Origin: Linnemannia schmuckeri
Taxonomy: Eukaryota; Mortierellomycota; Mortierellomycetes; Mortierellales; Mortierellaceae
NCBI GenBank assembly: GCA_029449235.1
Contig: JANATG010000009.1
Span: forward strand, 1,674,001-1,738,000
Direction of reading: 5' to 3'
Length of the DNA: 64,000 nucleotides
Made by a program: the position numbers and the translations under genes. Under the pieces are notes generated by a model that did not search any database, was not told the DNA's origin, and saw only the letters and a list, made by a program, of their open reading frames with translations. Shown one piece after another: positions 35,595 to 46,668 of the stretch; the stretch's first letter is position 1, and each line of letters begins with the position of its first letter.

Positions 35595-36470
35595 TGCTTC
35601 CTGTTGTTGTGTTGTAGTAGTGATTTGTTGTCGTTTTGTTCAGAAGGAAAAGAAACGTGGGTGGGTGGCGGTGTTCTATTTTTGTATTTCGGGTATCGCT
35701 TTGTTTTGTTGCTTGTTGGAGTAGGATTAGTGGAGTAGGAATGAGATTCGAAGCAAAGAAAGCTAAAAACAGGGAATAAATGTAATTCTAAAAAGTGCGA
35801 GAAAGAGAGAAGAAAAGTAGGTAATGAGAAGAAGGGAAAGAAAAAAAGAAAAGAGAGGTGAAAAGGGAATTGAATAAAAGAAGAGAAAAGGTTGTTCCTG
35901 AAAAAAAAGCCTCCTTCTGTTTGGCTTTTCTGTTTCTTTCAATTCCTTGGCTTGGCGGGTGGGCTTTAACCCCGAAAATACATGCACCCAGCCCTGCATT
36001 GCCTTGCCCAGTCTGCCCCACAGTTCCCAGATGATGCCACCTAAATCATCACTATCTATACTTTTTCATGCTCATCGCCACATATCTCCCATTATCAAAA
36101 GACCATCATCTCCGTCAAGCAGATTCTGGTGAAAGGATGTAGATTTCCTTTTTTTTTTACGTTTTGCTCTGTATGCCCATTGACGACTCAATTGTTCTCT
36201 CTGCCTGATGATAGGGAAGGGACGAGCAGTCGAAAGAAAACATGAGCATGGTGCGCCTTGACCCGAATGATGTCACCAACAAAAATAAACATGGTTGCGT
36301 TTGTACTCCCAATTTGTCCTCGAGAACACAAAAAAAAAGTGACAGAACTGTTATGTTTTTTTTTTTTTTTTTTTTTTTTGAGTGAGTGAGTGAGTGAGTG
36401 AGTGACGAATGCAAGTTATTACGGAAAAAAAAGGCAAAGAAAAAAGAAAGACGCGTCCAACGAAAACTAC
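35595..36470. other. Intergenic, 0.9 kb
   Basis: Promoter of the M50-type gene and 3' flank of the next leftward gene. Around 35780-35900 the plus strand is GA-rich. No gene seen. Confidence 0.6.
36356..36403. repeat. T(24) followed by (GAGT)6
   Basis: A 24-nt T run directly abuts six perfect GAGT units, 67 nt downstream of the stop codon of the leftward Ser-rich gene. Confidence 0.95.
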
Positions 36471-38276
36471 CTACGCCTGTACAACTACTGGAGTCCCCTG
36501 CTGCTCCTGACCCTGCTGCTGTCTCTGTTGCACCGAAAGCGACAATGGCAACCCCAAAGGCCCCATTGGCTCCTGCACACCCTGCATACCTGCCCCTGCA
36601 CCCACATCACTATCACTCGCAGTAGTGACAGACCCACCATACCGACCCAAATAAAACTTGACGAGATCCTTCTCCCCCGTCTTGTCGTTATGCTGGATCA
36701 TCAACTGGTACGTCTTCTTGCGCTGAATGTCCCCCTGTCCCCAATCCTCAATTCCTAAAGCCTGCAGTTTCAGATGCATCCTGTCCGTGTACTTTGTCAG
36801 GAACGCGATCTTGTCGTTTCGGTTCAGGATCTGTTGCATTTTTTGCTGCGTTCCAGTGGTGGAAGGCGTGCTCGTTACCGTTGTCGTAGCGGTAGAGGTC
36901 GACAACGGTGTGGTTGTGCTTGTGGTGAGGGGGTTGGCAGAGACAGCAGCGTTGCGAGAGAGAGGTGACTGTGATCGTTGTTGTTGGTGGATTTGTCCCC
37001 CTCTGGGATGTCTGAACGAAACGCCTTGCGAAAACAATGACGATGACGACAGCGCTGACGGGACACCCATTCTCCAAGAAGACGAGCTACCATCACTGCC
37101 ACCATCGCTACTCCTACAACTATCGTTCCCGCTCACTTGCCACCGCCCATTGCCGCCACCGCCGTTAGTATTCGCTTCAATGAGAGGGATCGAAATGCCC
37201 AGAGGTGTCGTTCCGAGTACAGACTCATTCTCATTACCCTTTTCTCTCTCAGGAAGCACAGTCCAGTTAGCAAAAGAAGAAGAATGGGAAGAACAGCTTG
37301 CAATTGACGACGACGGTGATACTGTTGGTAGCTGTAGATCCTTGGAAGAAGACAAGGACGACGTGCTCTTGTGGAATGTCTGTTGTCGCGGTGATACAGC
37401 AGAAGCAATAGGCAGGCATGACGACGAGGAAGATGACGACAAGAATTTTGTCGTCATTACAATTGGAGCTGTTGACTCGCGCTGCATCCACTCGTTCGTT
37501 TCACAGCCGTCGACATCCATCGGCAAATCATTCATTTCGTGCATCCCAGAGGCAGTCGCCACATCCGTATTGGCACAGTAGTCTCCGCCGTTATCGCGTG
37601 CGTCAAACACAAGTCGATGGTGATGATAGTATGAAGCATCCAAATCAAAGTCCTGGCCCAGATCGACAGGCCAGCATCCATGACGAGCCAGCTCATGAGA
37701 ATACTCGACATACTCCATTGCCTCCCTATCGCCGTTCAAGGCGCGTTCCTTCATCATCGCCCGCAGGTTCATATGGCACTTGCTTCGACGATTGGAAAAT
37801 CTTTGTCGTGCTTCGTCTTGTACAGCAAAAGAGGAAGCAGAGGAGGATAGGAGTGAGGATGTGGATGATGACGAGAATGAAGAAGATGAAGTAGAAGAGG
37901 AAGTAGTAGGAGACGTGGATGCTTGAGAAGGACCTTCTGGCTGAGCAACTCTTGATACTGCTGTTGTTGATGATGTTGCAAGTCCTGTACCAGCTCCTGA
38001 TGTTGCCCCTCTCACTGCGCTTCCTCCTCCTGCTGATTGGTGCACCCTTGATCCAGGTACCATTGGCGAAAAGACAGAGGTCAATGAAGTAGATGACGAT
38101 GAAGGTGAAAAGGATGGCGGTGATCGCTGACGCTGGTGATGATGGTGATGATAATGATGGTGTCGGGCTGAGGGAGGCGAGAAAGTACGAGTAGGCGAGA
38201 ACCGGGAGCTGTCAGAGGAAGCATATTGTTGCGTCAAGGGTGGCTCCCACCACGAGGATGAAGATGACGAAGACAT
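36471..38276 (-). CDS. Ser-rich protein with conserved-looking C-terminus; may be 3' part of the F-box gene
   Basis: From the first in-frame ATG (38274-38276) the frame gives 601 residues, mostly Ser/Thr/Pro/His low complexity. Near the C-terminus is a less biased segment (NRNDKIAFLTKYTDRMHLKL and following, about 60 residues) that looks folded; then Gln-rich sequence to the end. I recognise no family. The frame stays open, with the same His/Gln/Ser-rich character, up to an acceptor at 38510-38511 without any ATG, which argues for an upstream exon. A donor at 38699-38700 inside the last F-box exon matches its phase exactly; the resulting three-exon gene (39288-39971, 38701-39040, 36471-38509) would encode 1020 residues. 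Both models are kept because the F-box frame also closes on its own. Confidence 0.6.
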   Translation of the reverse strand: MSSSSSSSWWEPPLTQQYASSDSSRFSPTRTFSPPSARHHHYHHHHHQRQRSPPSFSPSSSSTSLTSVFSPMVPGSRVHQSAGGGSAVRGATSGAGTGLATSSTTAVSRVAQPEGPSQASTSPTTSSSTSSSSFSSSSTSSLLSSSASSFAVQDEARQRFSNRRSKCHMNLRAMMKERALNGDREAMEYVEYSHELARHGCWPVDLGQDFDLDASYYHHHRLVFDARDNGGDYCANTDVATASGMHEMNDLPMDVDGCETNEWMQRESTAPIVMTTKFLSSSSSSSCLPIASAVSPRQQTFHKSTSSLSSSKDLQLPTVSPSSSIASCSSHSSSFANWTVLPEREKGNENESVLGTTPLGISIPLIEANTNGGGGNGRWQVSGNDSCRSSDGGSDGSSSSWRMGVPSALSSSSLFSQGVSFRHPRGGQIHQQQRSQSPLSRNAAVSANPLTTSTTTPLSTSTATTTVTSTPSTTGTQQKMQQILNRNDKIAFLTKYTDRMHLKLQALGIEDWGQGDIQRKKTYQLMIQHNDKTGEKDLVKFYLGRYGGSVTTASDSDVGAGAGMQGVQEPMGPLGLPLSLSVQQRQQQGQEQQGTPVVVQA

Positions 38277-38599
38277 TTTTCCATTTTTGGATGGGATAGA
38301 GGGTGAGGGGCGCTTACGAATGTTTCGTGTGTGAGTCGTTGCCTGATGCTGGTGCTGGTGTTGGGGTGCCAGATCAGAGTAGTCGAGCGAGGTGCATCTT
38401 GATCTTGGGACAGTATCCAGATCCTGCTGCCCATATCCTTCTTGAAGAGAACGAGAACGACCTGGCGGATCTTGTCCATTTCGCAAATAAGGAGAAGGCG
38501 ATGAAAACCCTGGATGATAGTAATGATGACAATGAAAAGAAAGGACGATTCACGAAAGCATGTACAAAAAAAAAGAGGGTTAAATTTTTTTTGGTACGG

Positions 38600-39971
38600 T
38601 CATCCATGTTTGCCCAGGTTCTGCAGGATGAGCTGTTTCATCACGTCCCGGCAAGACACAAACACAGAATGAATTGATTGGTCGCGCAACGGGGAATTAC
38701 CAGAGATAGACATGGAAGACGAGGTGGCATGGTACAAGAAGGAGGGCGTGGCGGTCTCGTCTGTGCCCGCGACTCCTGTGGTTGCTGTTGTTGATGTTGT
38801 TGTTGTGAAGGAAGAAGAGAACGAGGAGACATCTGGCATAGAAGCGGGGGCTATAGCCAAAAAGGAAGAAGGAGCGAAGGCCGCAAATGAAGACGATGTT
38901 GTTGCTTTTTCTGGTGCTGTTGCTGTTTCTGTTTCTGTTACTGTCGAGGGTGCAGATGGTACAAATTCAGGTGCAGGCGGTGCGGGTTCTGGAGGGTCAC
39001 AGGCGCCACTGAGGACCAAGGCGTTGGTTGAGCTAGAAGGCTGAAAGAGTAGCAGGCGATAACATGGCGAAATGCAGACGGATATATTGTGATGTGAGAA
39101 AAAAAAAGTTAAAAAAAGAAACGGAGGGACATCGAAGGAAGGGGCATGGACCGATGGATTGATTGCAAGGGTGAATACAAACAAAACAATAAAAAAAATT
39201 AGAGCCAGACAGACAGACCTAAACAGCTTTAGTCTTGTTTGTATGTAACAAAAACAGATCTATTCATTAAAGAGAAAAAAAACTTACTCCGATGTGGGTC
39301 TTGTCAAGGGCATAGAGAACGCCCAACATCCGGACAGCATCCCACTTGGCTTGTCGCCTCGCCTTCTCTGCCGCCTTGTGCACCTCAATCCCATCCATTC
39401 TCTGATACTCCAGGCTGCTGCTATTGTCAGAACTGCTGCTGCTGCTATTGGCTTTGCTCAGGATGGCTTGGTTCAGCTGGTAGGTGTTGTTGCTCAATTT
39501 CTGACGTTGTTGCTGACACTGCAGCTTCCACTTTTGCTCCTCCTGTAGTCGAAGTGGCGAGTCTGCGAAAAAGTCTTCAAAGATCCGTTCGAGTAGCAGT
39601 GGAGCCCTGACTTGCATGTTGGCCAGGTAGGCAAAAATAATGATGGATCCGGACTGGATCGAGAGGCGATAACGGGTCTTGAGGAAGAGGACCAATTCTG
39701 CAGGGTGGAAGAGGTGCGAGTGAAGACGAGAGCATGTCCTTGAGAGGAAGGAGTAGTCGCAGAGCGAGAGGTTGTAGCTGATCTTTGAGAGGAGTTCCGG
39801 GGGCAGTGTTGTGAGTGTTGGGCGGCATCGAAGAGAGATAAATGATCCTTGGTGATGGTGTTGTTGTATGCTGTTGTTGTCTGTTGAAGACTCCAAGGCT
39901 GTGGTGACGGAAGACGAGCAAGAGGATGGTATGGGCGCATGTAAGCGAGCAGTGTCCGGTTGGTAGTCCAT
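38600..39971 (-). CDS. F-box protein
   Basis: Exons 39288-39971 and 38600-39040, in phase, give 374 residues ending at a TGA. Residues about 54-95 form an F-box (LTTLPPELLSKISYNLSLCD, then a conserved Arg-Leu-His helix), the Skp1-binding module of SCF ubiquitin ligases. A Gln/Ser-rich stretch and a charged helix follow, ending VRMLGVLYALDKT at the exon border. Exon 2 is Pro/Thr/Ala-rich and closes with a helical segment around CRDVMKQLILQNL. The substrate-binding part is unknown. The start ATG at 39969-39971 is the first in frame. If the donor at 38699-38700 is used, the terminal 33 residues would be replaced by the long Ser-rich frame downstream. Confidence 0.72.
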
Positions 39972-40769
39972 TGTATAGTGTGTTGTTTGTTTGAAGGGCT
40001 TATTTGTGAAGAAGATTGATATGAGTAAAATAAAAAAAGATGGTGTCAGAGAAAGGAGAGACGGGAATGCAACAAAATGAAGAACAAGAGAGGGAAAAAA
40101 GGGTTAAAGGGTGAAGAGTGACATGATCGTGGGTTTCGTCTTTTTTTTTTATCCGGTCACGCTGACTTGGTGCACGGACATCGGGAGAATGTAATGTAAA
40201 GCCGGTGGATGGTTACATCGCTTTTGCTTGCTGTGTCACCTTGCTCCTTCCTCATCGTTGCTATTTCGTGGTAGCAGACTCAAGAGGCTCGCATTTGGGG
40301 TTCAAAGAAGGAAATATTAGTACTTGAGTTTGCTGGAGCGCGATGAAAACTTCTCACGACTGAATCTGACTAGGCGCACGCTTGATCCATGTAGCATTAC
40401 ACTGACACCGAGTAACAAAATCGCTCTGTAAGATTTGATCAAGAGTGGCACCGTTGAAATCTATTCATGCGGTAGTGATACGACGCAGTGCTTGACCACA
40501 GGAGGCGTCATACGATATAACAAGCTTGCATCCCAAGATCCGGTAGATTAATCTTGAATAGTAAGTATCAATATGATCGCTTTCGCAGGTGTAAGCCGTT
40601 GATCCTTTTGGAAAATTTGAAGCGGTATATCGTAGTTTTAAGTGCAGCACTGTTACACTGCATCGCCCGCACATTGCGATAATTTGTGGCTTGCCTGTCT
40701 TCTGCTTTGTCCGATATCAAGTACCGTTTGGCTCGAAATCTTTCTGCTCCCTCTTTTTCTGCGTGCAAT
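39972..40769. promoter_or_regulatory. Divergent promoter region of F-box gene and eS6 gene
   Basis: About 0.8 kb between divergent starts. The last 30 nt before the eS6 ATG are pyrimidine-rich (TTTCTGCTCCCTCTTTTTCT), as in leaders of ribosomal protein genes. Confidence 0.55.
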
Positions 40770-42986
40770 ATGAAGGTGCGCATTTTGCCGTGACCGTTTA
40801 ATTTTTCTTTCTGTGATCGGTCACGTGTACACGTGCTAGAGCCGTGTAAACCAAAGGATCATCGATGTCTCCTCGACTACATCGATCCCATGGATACGGA
40901 CATACGGATGTGTACCTCCAACACCCTCAGCAATCCATCGATCGACACATCGCATCATTTATTCAAGAGTGGAGTCGCCATGTCGGTCCAGGAACCATCA
41001 TCGTCCTACAGGAGAACCATGGCCAATTTTTTTCCGAGGGGCGGAAAGACCTGGAGAAGAACCTCTGGATGTAAAGCTTCGGTTTCTGATTCTGATCAGT
41101 TTTCTGCGAGGCGTTGCAAGGAAGGCAGTTGGATGAGTACATGGCAGTCTGAGCGGTGCGGGAAACGTCAATCCCATGGAGAGAGGCATCACCTACAACA
41201 CGACACTTTTTAGACAGGAGTTCAACGTTTTCCTGTTAGCAACCCACTCTTGTACTTTGCCAAGGCGAAACCAACATCGTTTTTAACAAGCGGGGAAACT
41301 ATGTAGGAGAGCATCCAACAGCTTTACCAACCCAAAGTCTTGGTGAACCTCTGGAACACAAATAGACACTGTCTTCTGACTTGTGCCAGAAATGCAGCTG
41401 TGCCATGGGAGTGTGTCAAAGGAGGCGTTACAGTGCAGGAACTACAAATACACAGCAACCGGACGTCGATAGGCAGAGTAACTGATCGTTGCTTCCACTC
41501 TTTTTCCGCATCACAATAGTTGAACATCGCCAACCCAGCCACTGGCTGCCAGAAGACCATCGATTTCGATGATGAGCGCAAGACGTAAGTTTTGGAGCTG
41601 GAGGACTTTCACAATAGAGCGAACCAAAGGATCGCAAGACAAGATCAACTTTCTCGAAGATGTCGCCTTCGGTTATCACGCACTTTGGACAAGGCGTTAT
41701 TTTTTCTTGAGCGGGACTTATGGGCTTTGGCAGCACACTTGCTCTTCAGTAGGCACACAAACCCAGACGAAAGGAAAGACCAGTCGATAGCGAGCGACAA
41801 ACACACGGCAACCGTATTCCATTCTCCCCTCAGAAACATGCTGTGTCAACAATGTCAAACCAGTCAGGGGACGAGTAATTTTCAAGAAAAAAGAGTTGTT
41901 GCTTACACCTGCTTACACCCAATGCCTACACTATTTCACCTACTTATTAGCCGTATCTTCTACGACAAGCGTATCTCCGCTGAGGTCGCTGTCGACTCTC
42001 TCGGTGACGAGTTCAAGGGTTACGTCTTCCGCATCACCGGAGGTAACGACAAGCAGGGTTTCCCCATGAAGCAGGGTGTCCTCCTCCCCTCCCGTGTCCG
42101 CCTCTTGTTGTCCAAGGGCCACTCGTGCTACCGCCCCCGCCGCACCGGTGAGCGCAAGCGCAAGTCCGTCCGCGGATGCATTGTCGGTTCCGACATGTCG
42201 GTCCTCTCCGTCACCATCGTCAAGCAGGGTGAGCAGGACCTTCCCGGTCTTACTGACACCACTGTCCCCAAGCGCCTCGGACCCAAGCGTGCCAACAACA
42301 TCCGCAAGTTCTTCGTACGTGCCCCTCTTTCTACTCCCCTTTCAGGATATTCGGAACAAGAATGGACGGGCGGTTATTATCCCAGGAGCAGGAGTTTTTC
42401 TTGCGATCGACATACATATCTGCGTACTCACAACTACTACAACAGCCTTCAGACGTTGATGCTCAACTACTTCAAGATATTTATTATCTCAATGAGTGTC
42501 TTTCTGGGGCTTTGACGATCAACATTGGATACCTAAACTATGGCATTTTTGAAACCTGCTCAGACACCTGGAACCAACTGTGCCGACACCACTACTCTTC
42601 AGGACTTGGCTGCGAAATGAACATTCTATGTCTTTGAACAAGACAACTAACCACTATTGACCTTTTATTGCCACGCATTTTAAAAACCACTCCAACAGAA
42701 CTTGACCAAGGAGGATGATGTCCGCAAGTTCGTTATCCGTCGCGAGGTTCAGCCCAAGAACGCTGAGAAGAAGCCCTACACCAAGGCCCCTAAGATCCAG
42801 CGTCTTGTCACCCCCGTTGTTCTTCAGCGCAAGCGTCACATCTTGAACCTCAAGAAGCGCCGTGCCGAGAACGCCAAGGAGGCCGAGGTCGAGTACAAGG
42901 CTCTCCTCGCCAAGCGTGTCAAGGAGGCCGCCGAGAAGCGCTCCGAGATCAAGAAGCGTCGCGCTTCTTCCCTCCACAAGGCTTAA
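40770..42986 (+). CDS. RPS6: 40S ribosomal protein S6 (eS6)
   Basis: Exons 40770-40775 (ATG AAG only), 41520-41584, 41951-42314 and 42699-42986 give 240 residues. The sequence matches eS6 throughout: the LNIANPATGCQKTIDFDDER start, the GYVFRITGGNDKQGFPMKQG core, the RTGERKRKSVRGCIVG segment and the basic C-terminal helix ending RRASSLHKA, which includes the RRxSS site phosphorylated by S6 or related kinases in other eukaryotes. eS6 is a structural protein of the small subunit. Exon 1 is placed at the only ATGAAG followed by GT in the upstream 800 nt, preceded by a pyrimidine tract. An intron after the second codon is also known in yeast RPS6 genes. Its GTGCGC donor is unusual and its 744-nt length is long for this window; that junction is the weak point. 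Confidence 0.93.
40822..40835. promoter_or_regulatory. Palindromic double E-box (CACGTG x2) in eS6 intron 1
   Basis: CACGTGTACACGTG is a perfect 14-nt palindrome made of two CACGTG boxes sharing a TA centre, 47 nt into intron 1. CACGTG is the core bound by bHLH factors such as Cbf1 or Pho4. Function here is inferred from position and symmetry. Confidence 0.45.
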
Positions 42987-43665
42987 GTTTGTTGTTTCTT
43001 CTTTCCTCTCCATAAACGACATTTTTCAAAAAAAACAACAACAACAACACCACACGCATACGTACTCTATATTTTTCTTTCTTTTGTGAAAGCAGAAAAA
43101 CAACACCTTCAAAACTTGAGAAAATGAGATAAACGAGAGGGACAATGGGTGGATCCTTGTCGTCTTTTTTTTTCGTTTTTGCTATCATCTTTTGCACTCC
43201 TAATGAAGTTTCCATGGCCCCTCACCTCACTTTTGTGAATGCTCCGCAACTTGTTATTTCCTCTTTCCGTTTGTTTTTCTTCAATTGGTTCGTGCTTGCG
43301 TCCACGCGAGCGTTTGAACTTGTTTCTTTTCCATGAAGGCTGTTCGCTAGCCAGGGGCAGTAGGTTGACCCTTTTTTCGAGCCTGTTGTGGGACCACAGA
43401 AAGAATGGTCACGTGTGTTTTTCCCTTGTTGTTTGTTCAAAAGGAAAAACGAGTTGCGTTTTTTTTCCCTTTCCCTTCTTCTTTCCACCCATCACTACGC
43501 CTCTTTCTTCCCACTCCCTTCATCCCACCAAATTCACCCCCACCCTCGCAATTTATCACTCTCCAAGGTCTAGCCACATCCCCCTGCCGCCGGCCTTTCG
43601 ATACATCTCATTTTCATCTTTTTTTTTCTTTTTCCTAATACTACAACAAACACACAAAATAAGCC
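42987..43665. other. Intergenic, 0.7 kb
   Basis: 3' flank of the eS6 gene and CT-rich promoter or leader of the E2 gene (both plus strand). No gene seen. Confidence 0.6.
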
Positions 43666-44912
43666 ATGAGCACTACAGCACGCGCAGATGCCGTTGTGAA
43701 AAAGAAGACGGCCGCCAACTCTCTCAGTAGCAGCAGCAAGCGGTAATGTTTCTTGTTTACTGGGAATGTCGCCCTGATAAGTGGCCTCGGGATACTGCTG
43801 TTACTCATTAAATATCGAATGGTTCCTCATTCATCCATCTCATTCGAGTTGAACGAAAGAACGAATACAGGCTGGGAGTGTGCATTTTTGTGTTCCGAGC
43901 CTAGTCAAAAGGAACTGCGTTAAGTGGAGGCTGATGAGCTCAGTGAAGGAAGCAGCATGCAGGACGGGTAGACTTGACAGCAGGACCCTTTCTTTTTGGA
44001 CTAGACGTGGATGCTAACCATTGCCTTTGTCATGTTGTTGTGATTTTAGCATTCAGAAAGAGTTGGCCGAGATCAACCTGGACCCTCCTTGCAATTGCAG
44101 GTACGACCATTACACACCTCATATTGGCGAATTTATCATGGCTAAAAGAAGCTTCTTCCTTTGCCACCACACCATATCATCTGCTTCATCAACTTGTTAA
44201 CAAACATATGGCGTTTTTTCATGCCTTCTTTATTGTCTACTAGTGCTGGACCCAAGGGTGATAACTTGTACGAGTGGGTGTCGACCATCATGGGACCCAG
44301 TGGATCACCCTATGCCGCTGGAGTCTACTTTCTAGACATTCACTTTCCTCAGGACTACCCCTTCAAGCCTCCAAAGGTACTTGTCGTCGCCCATCTGTCT
44401 TACAACAAAAAGAAACAACTCACACGCAGGAACACTTGAACCTTGCTTTTAGAGGTGCTGTTTGAGACTTTTTCAATTGACACCATTCTTTCTTTGTAAT
44501 CCTCCTACGTTTGTTTGTTTGTTTTTAAGATTGTGTTCCGCACTCGCATCTACCACTGCAATATCAACAGCCAGGGCCAGATCTGCCTAGACATTCTGAA
44601 AGACAACTGGTCGCCCATCCTCACCATCTCCAAGGTCCTCCTCTCGATCTGCTCTCTCCTGACCGATGCCAACCCACGTAAGCTTCGTCTTTCTTATTTT
44701 ACATACTGACTGTTGATTTGGGTAACAGAGTGCAGATGGGTATATTCTGTCACAATCAATTGATCGCACGAGCTGACGAGTATGTTTGCTCTATTCCTCT
44801 TCAACAATTGTTAGATGATCCTTTGGTCGCAAGTATCGCACATCAGTACTTGAACGACAGAGAAGAGCACGACCGCATCGCAAAAGACTGGGCCAAGCGG
44901 TATGCTCACTGA
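43666..44912 (+). CDS. Ubiquitin-conjugating enzyme E2, UBE2E type
   Basis: Exons 43666-43742, 44050-44100, 44244-44376, 44530-44677 and 44815-44912 give 168 residues. After a short Lys/Ser-rich N-terminal extension (about 25 residues) the UBC fold starts at IQKELAEINLDPP. Residues 96-98 read HCN, replacing the usual HPN as in the UBE2E group, and the catalytic cysteine is C106 in GQICLDILKDNW. The end, DWAKRYAH, matches the family. The enzyme takes ubiquitin from E1 as a thioester and passes it on with an E3 in cytosol or nucleus. The N-terminal extension is typical of UBE2E rather than UBE2D proteins. All junctions are in phase with GT-AG borders. Convergent with the RidA gene. Confidence 0.95.
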
Positions 44913-45405
44913 CGTTTTACTTTTTCAAGAATAACATGATACGTCTTGAATACTACAAGTAGTTGTTTTTTGCAAACACTAACACATATTTTATTTATAA
45001 TTTCTTGTCCAATAGCTATGCCAGCTAAGCGCCTTCGCTGCGTTCCTTTCTGTTCTCCATAGGGCTTCACCATAACCACCACTACATGCACACATACTTC
45101 TACATACTTTTACACATACTCGTAGCCCTTTGATAGCATCAAAGAGTCTCATCGGTCAACATGGCTTGAGGACAAAAAAAATAAAAAGAGATACACTAGT
45201 TTGCCACCAATTTTTAGTCGCGTCCGTTCCTGTTGGTATCAAAAAGCAGTCCTTTTAGAGTCAAAATGCGCCCATCATGCGTCTTTTACAGGGGCAACCA
45301 GCGTTTTCTTTTTCTTTTTTTTTTTTAAGCTCTGAGGCAGTGACTTATGAAAGCTATTATGAGGGTTTACTTTTGAGTATGGAAGAAGAATGTATGTATG
45401 ATGGT
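44913..45405. other. Convergent 3' flanks, 0.5 kb
   Basis: Lies between the stop codons of the E2 gene (+) and the RidA gene (-). AT-rich segments near 44985 and 45176 could carry poly(A) signals. No gene seen. Confidence 0.6.
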
Positions 45406-46668
45406 CTACTTGGAGACGGTGGCGATGCACTCGATCTCGACGAGGACATCCTTAGGGAGACGAGCGACCTCGACACATGAGCGGGCGGGGAGGGCACCAC
45501 CCAAGCGCTATTAATTGTTCAATTGGGAAAAGGGTTGTTAGAAAGGGCCAAATCATGCAAAATGAGGGTACGCAGTATATAGCAAAGAAGAGAGCACGAA
45601 ACTTACGCGGCCGTAGACCTCATTGACGACACCAAAGTCGTTCATGTTCTTGAGGAAGACGGTTGACTTGACGATCTGGCCGAACGAGGAGTTGGAGGCC
45701 TTGAGGACCTCATCCATATTGGTGAAGACTTGTTCCTGTTGTTGTTGTGATTGTTGAGAGAAACGGCTTGAATGAGTTAGTTTACAGCGCTCGATCGCGC
45801 GCTTTGGGATCTTGTTTTGAGTTCTTGTCTACATTCACTGATCTGAAGCGGACTTTTTTTGAGTTCAGTCGTTTGTTGTCTTCCCGTTCGAAAGCAACTC
45901 CTGAGAATCCCGAGCAGAGGCCCTGGAGACGTAACCCAAACAGTGTGGAGCGTTTGTATTGTGATGAAGGTATCCTCCCTTGTTAACAAAAAGAAAAAGA
46001 TCCGAGCGGAAGTATTGCTGCTCCTTGTTGTTTGCCGCGATCCAGGAAACACATAGACGCCCGTTGTCAACGGTTGTTGTACCCCCCGAGATTATCCGCC
46101 CGAAATCTGACGCGGTTTTTTCTCATTTTTTTGTTGGGCGACCGAACACAAATATAAAAAATAAATGTGGAGCTTAAATTCTGCATCTGTCCTGGATCCA
46201 GCGTGTGAGAAAATTTGAAGGTTCGGAAAGGGCAACGAGGAAGAGGAGGAGGCTTACAGCTTGCTCCTTGACACCGCCGGGAACGACCTCGCCGTTGGCA
46301 GGGTTGACAGGGAGGCTTCCTGAGCAGAAGACGAGTCCGTTTGCGACAATAGCCTGGGCTATTATCACACACGTTGTTGTTGTCGGTGAAAATAAGGAAA
46401 GAAGGGTGAAAACAGGGCGCATTAGTGATCAATTGAAGTGTATAGTGGCATGTGCGTGTTTTTTTTCTTTCCTCAGGTGTCTTAAAGAAGAAGTGAGTCG
46501 AAAGGAGAGGCACGAAAAGTGAAGAAGGAGTTGAATGAAAGGGTGAGATTTACAGTAGGGGCCGATGGCAGCGGGGGCAGTAGCGGTGTGAACAATCTTA
46601 TTGACGGTGGACATTGCGCGCATCTGGTTCTTGATGACACTGAGGCGATTGATGGCGACGAAAGACAT
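45406..46668 (-). CDS. RidA/YER057c-type imine deaminase (Mmf1/Hmf1-like)
   Basis: Exons 46554-46668, 46258-46358, 45607-45735 and 45406-45507 join in phase to 148 residues. The mature part matches the YjgF/RidA family: AIGPYSQAIVANGLVFCSG near the start, STVFLKNMNDFGVVNEVY in the middle and LPARSCVEVARLPKDVLVEI with the substrate-binding Arg near the end. RidA hydrolyses reactive 2-imino acids from PLP enzymes to keto acids, protecting other enzymes; the protein is a trimer. About 22 residues precede the conserved core, with Arg, Lys and hydroxylated residues and no acids, resembling a mitochondrial presequence as in Mmf1. Internal Met codons at 16 and 19 could start a cytosolic form. The 522-nt intron 45736-46257 is the longest. 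Confidence 0.93.

Noticed and set aside
40868..41074. 69-residue frame in eS6 intron 1
   Set aside because: Reads somewhat like protein but has no partner exons; kept only as a hint of an inserted fragment.
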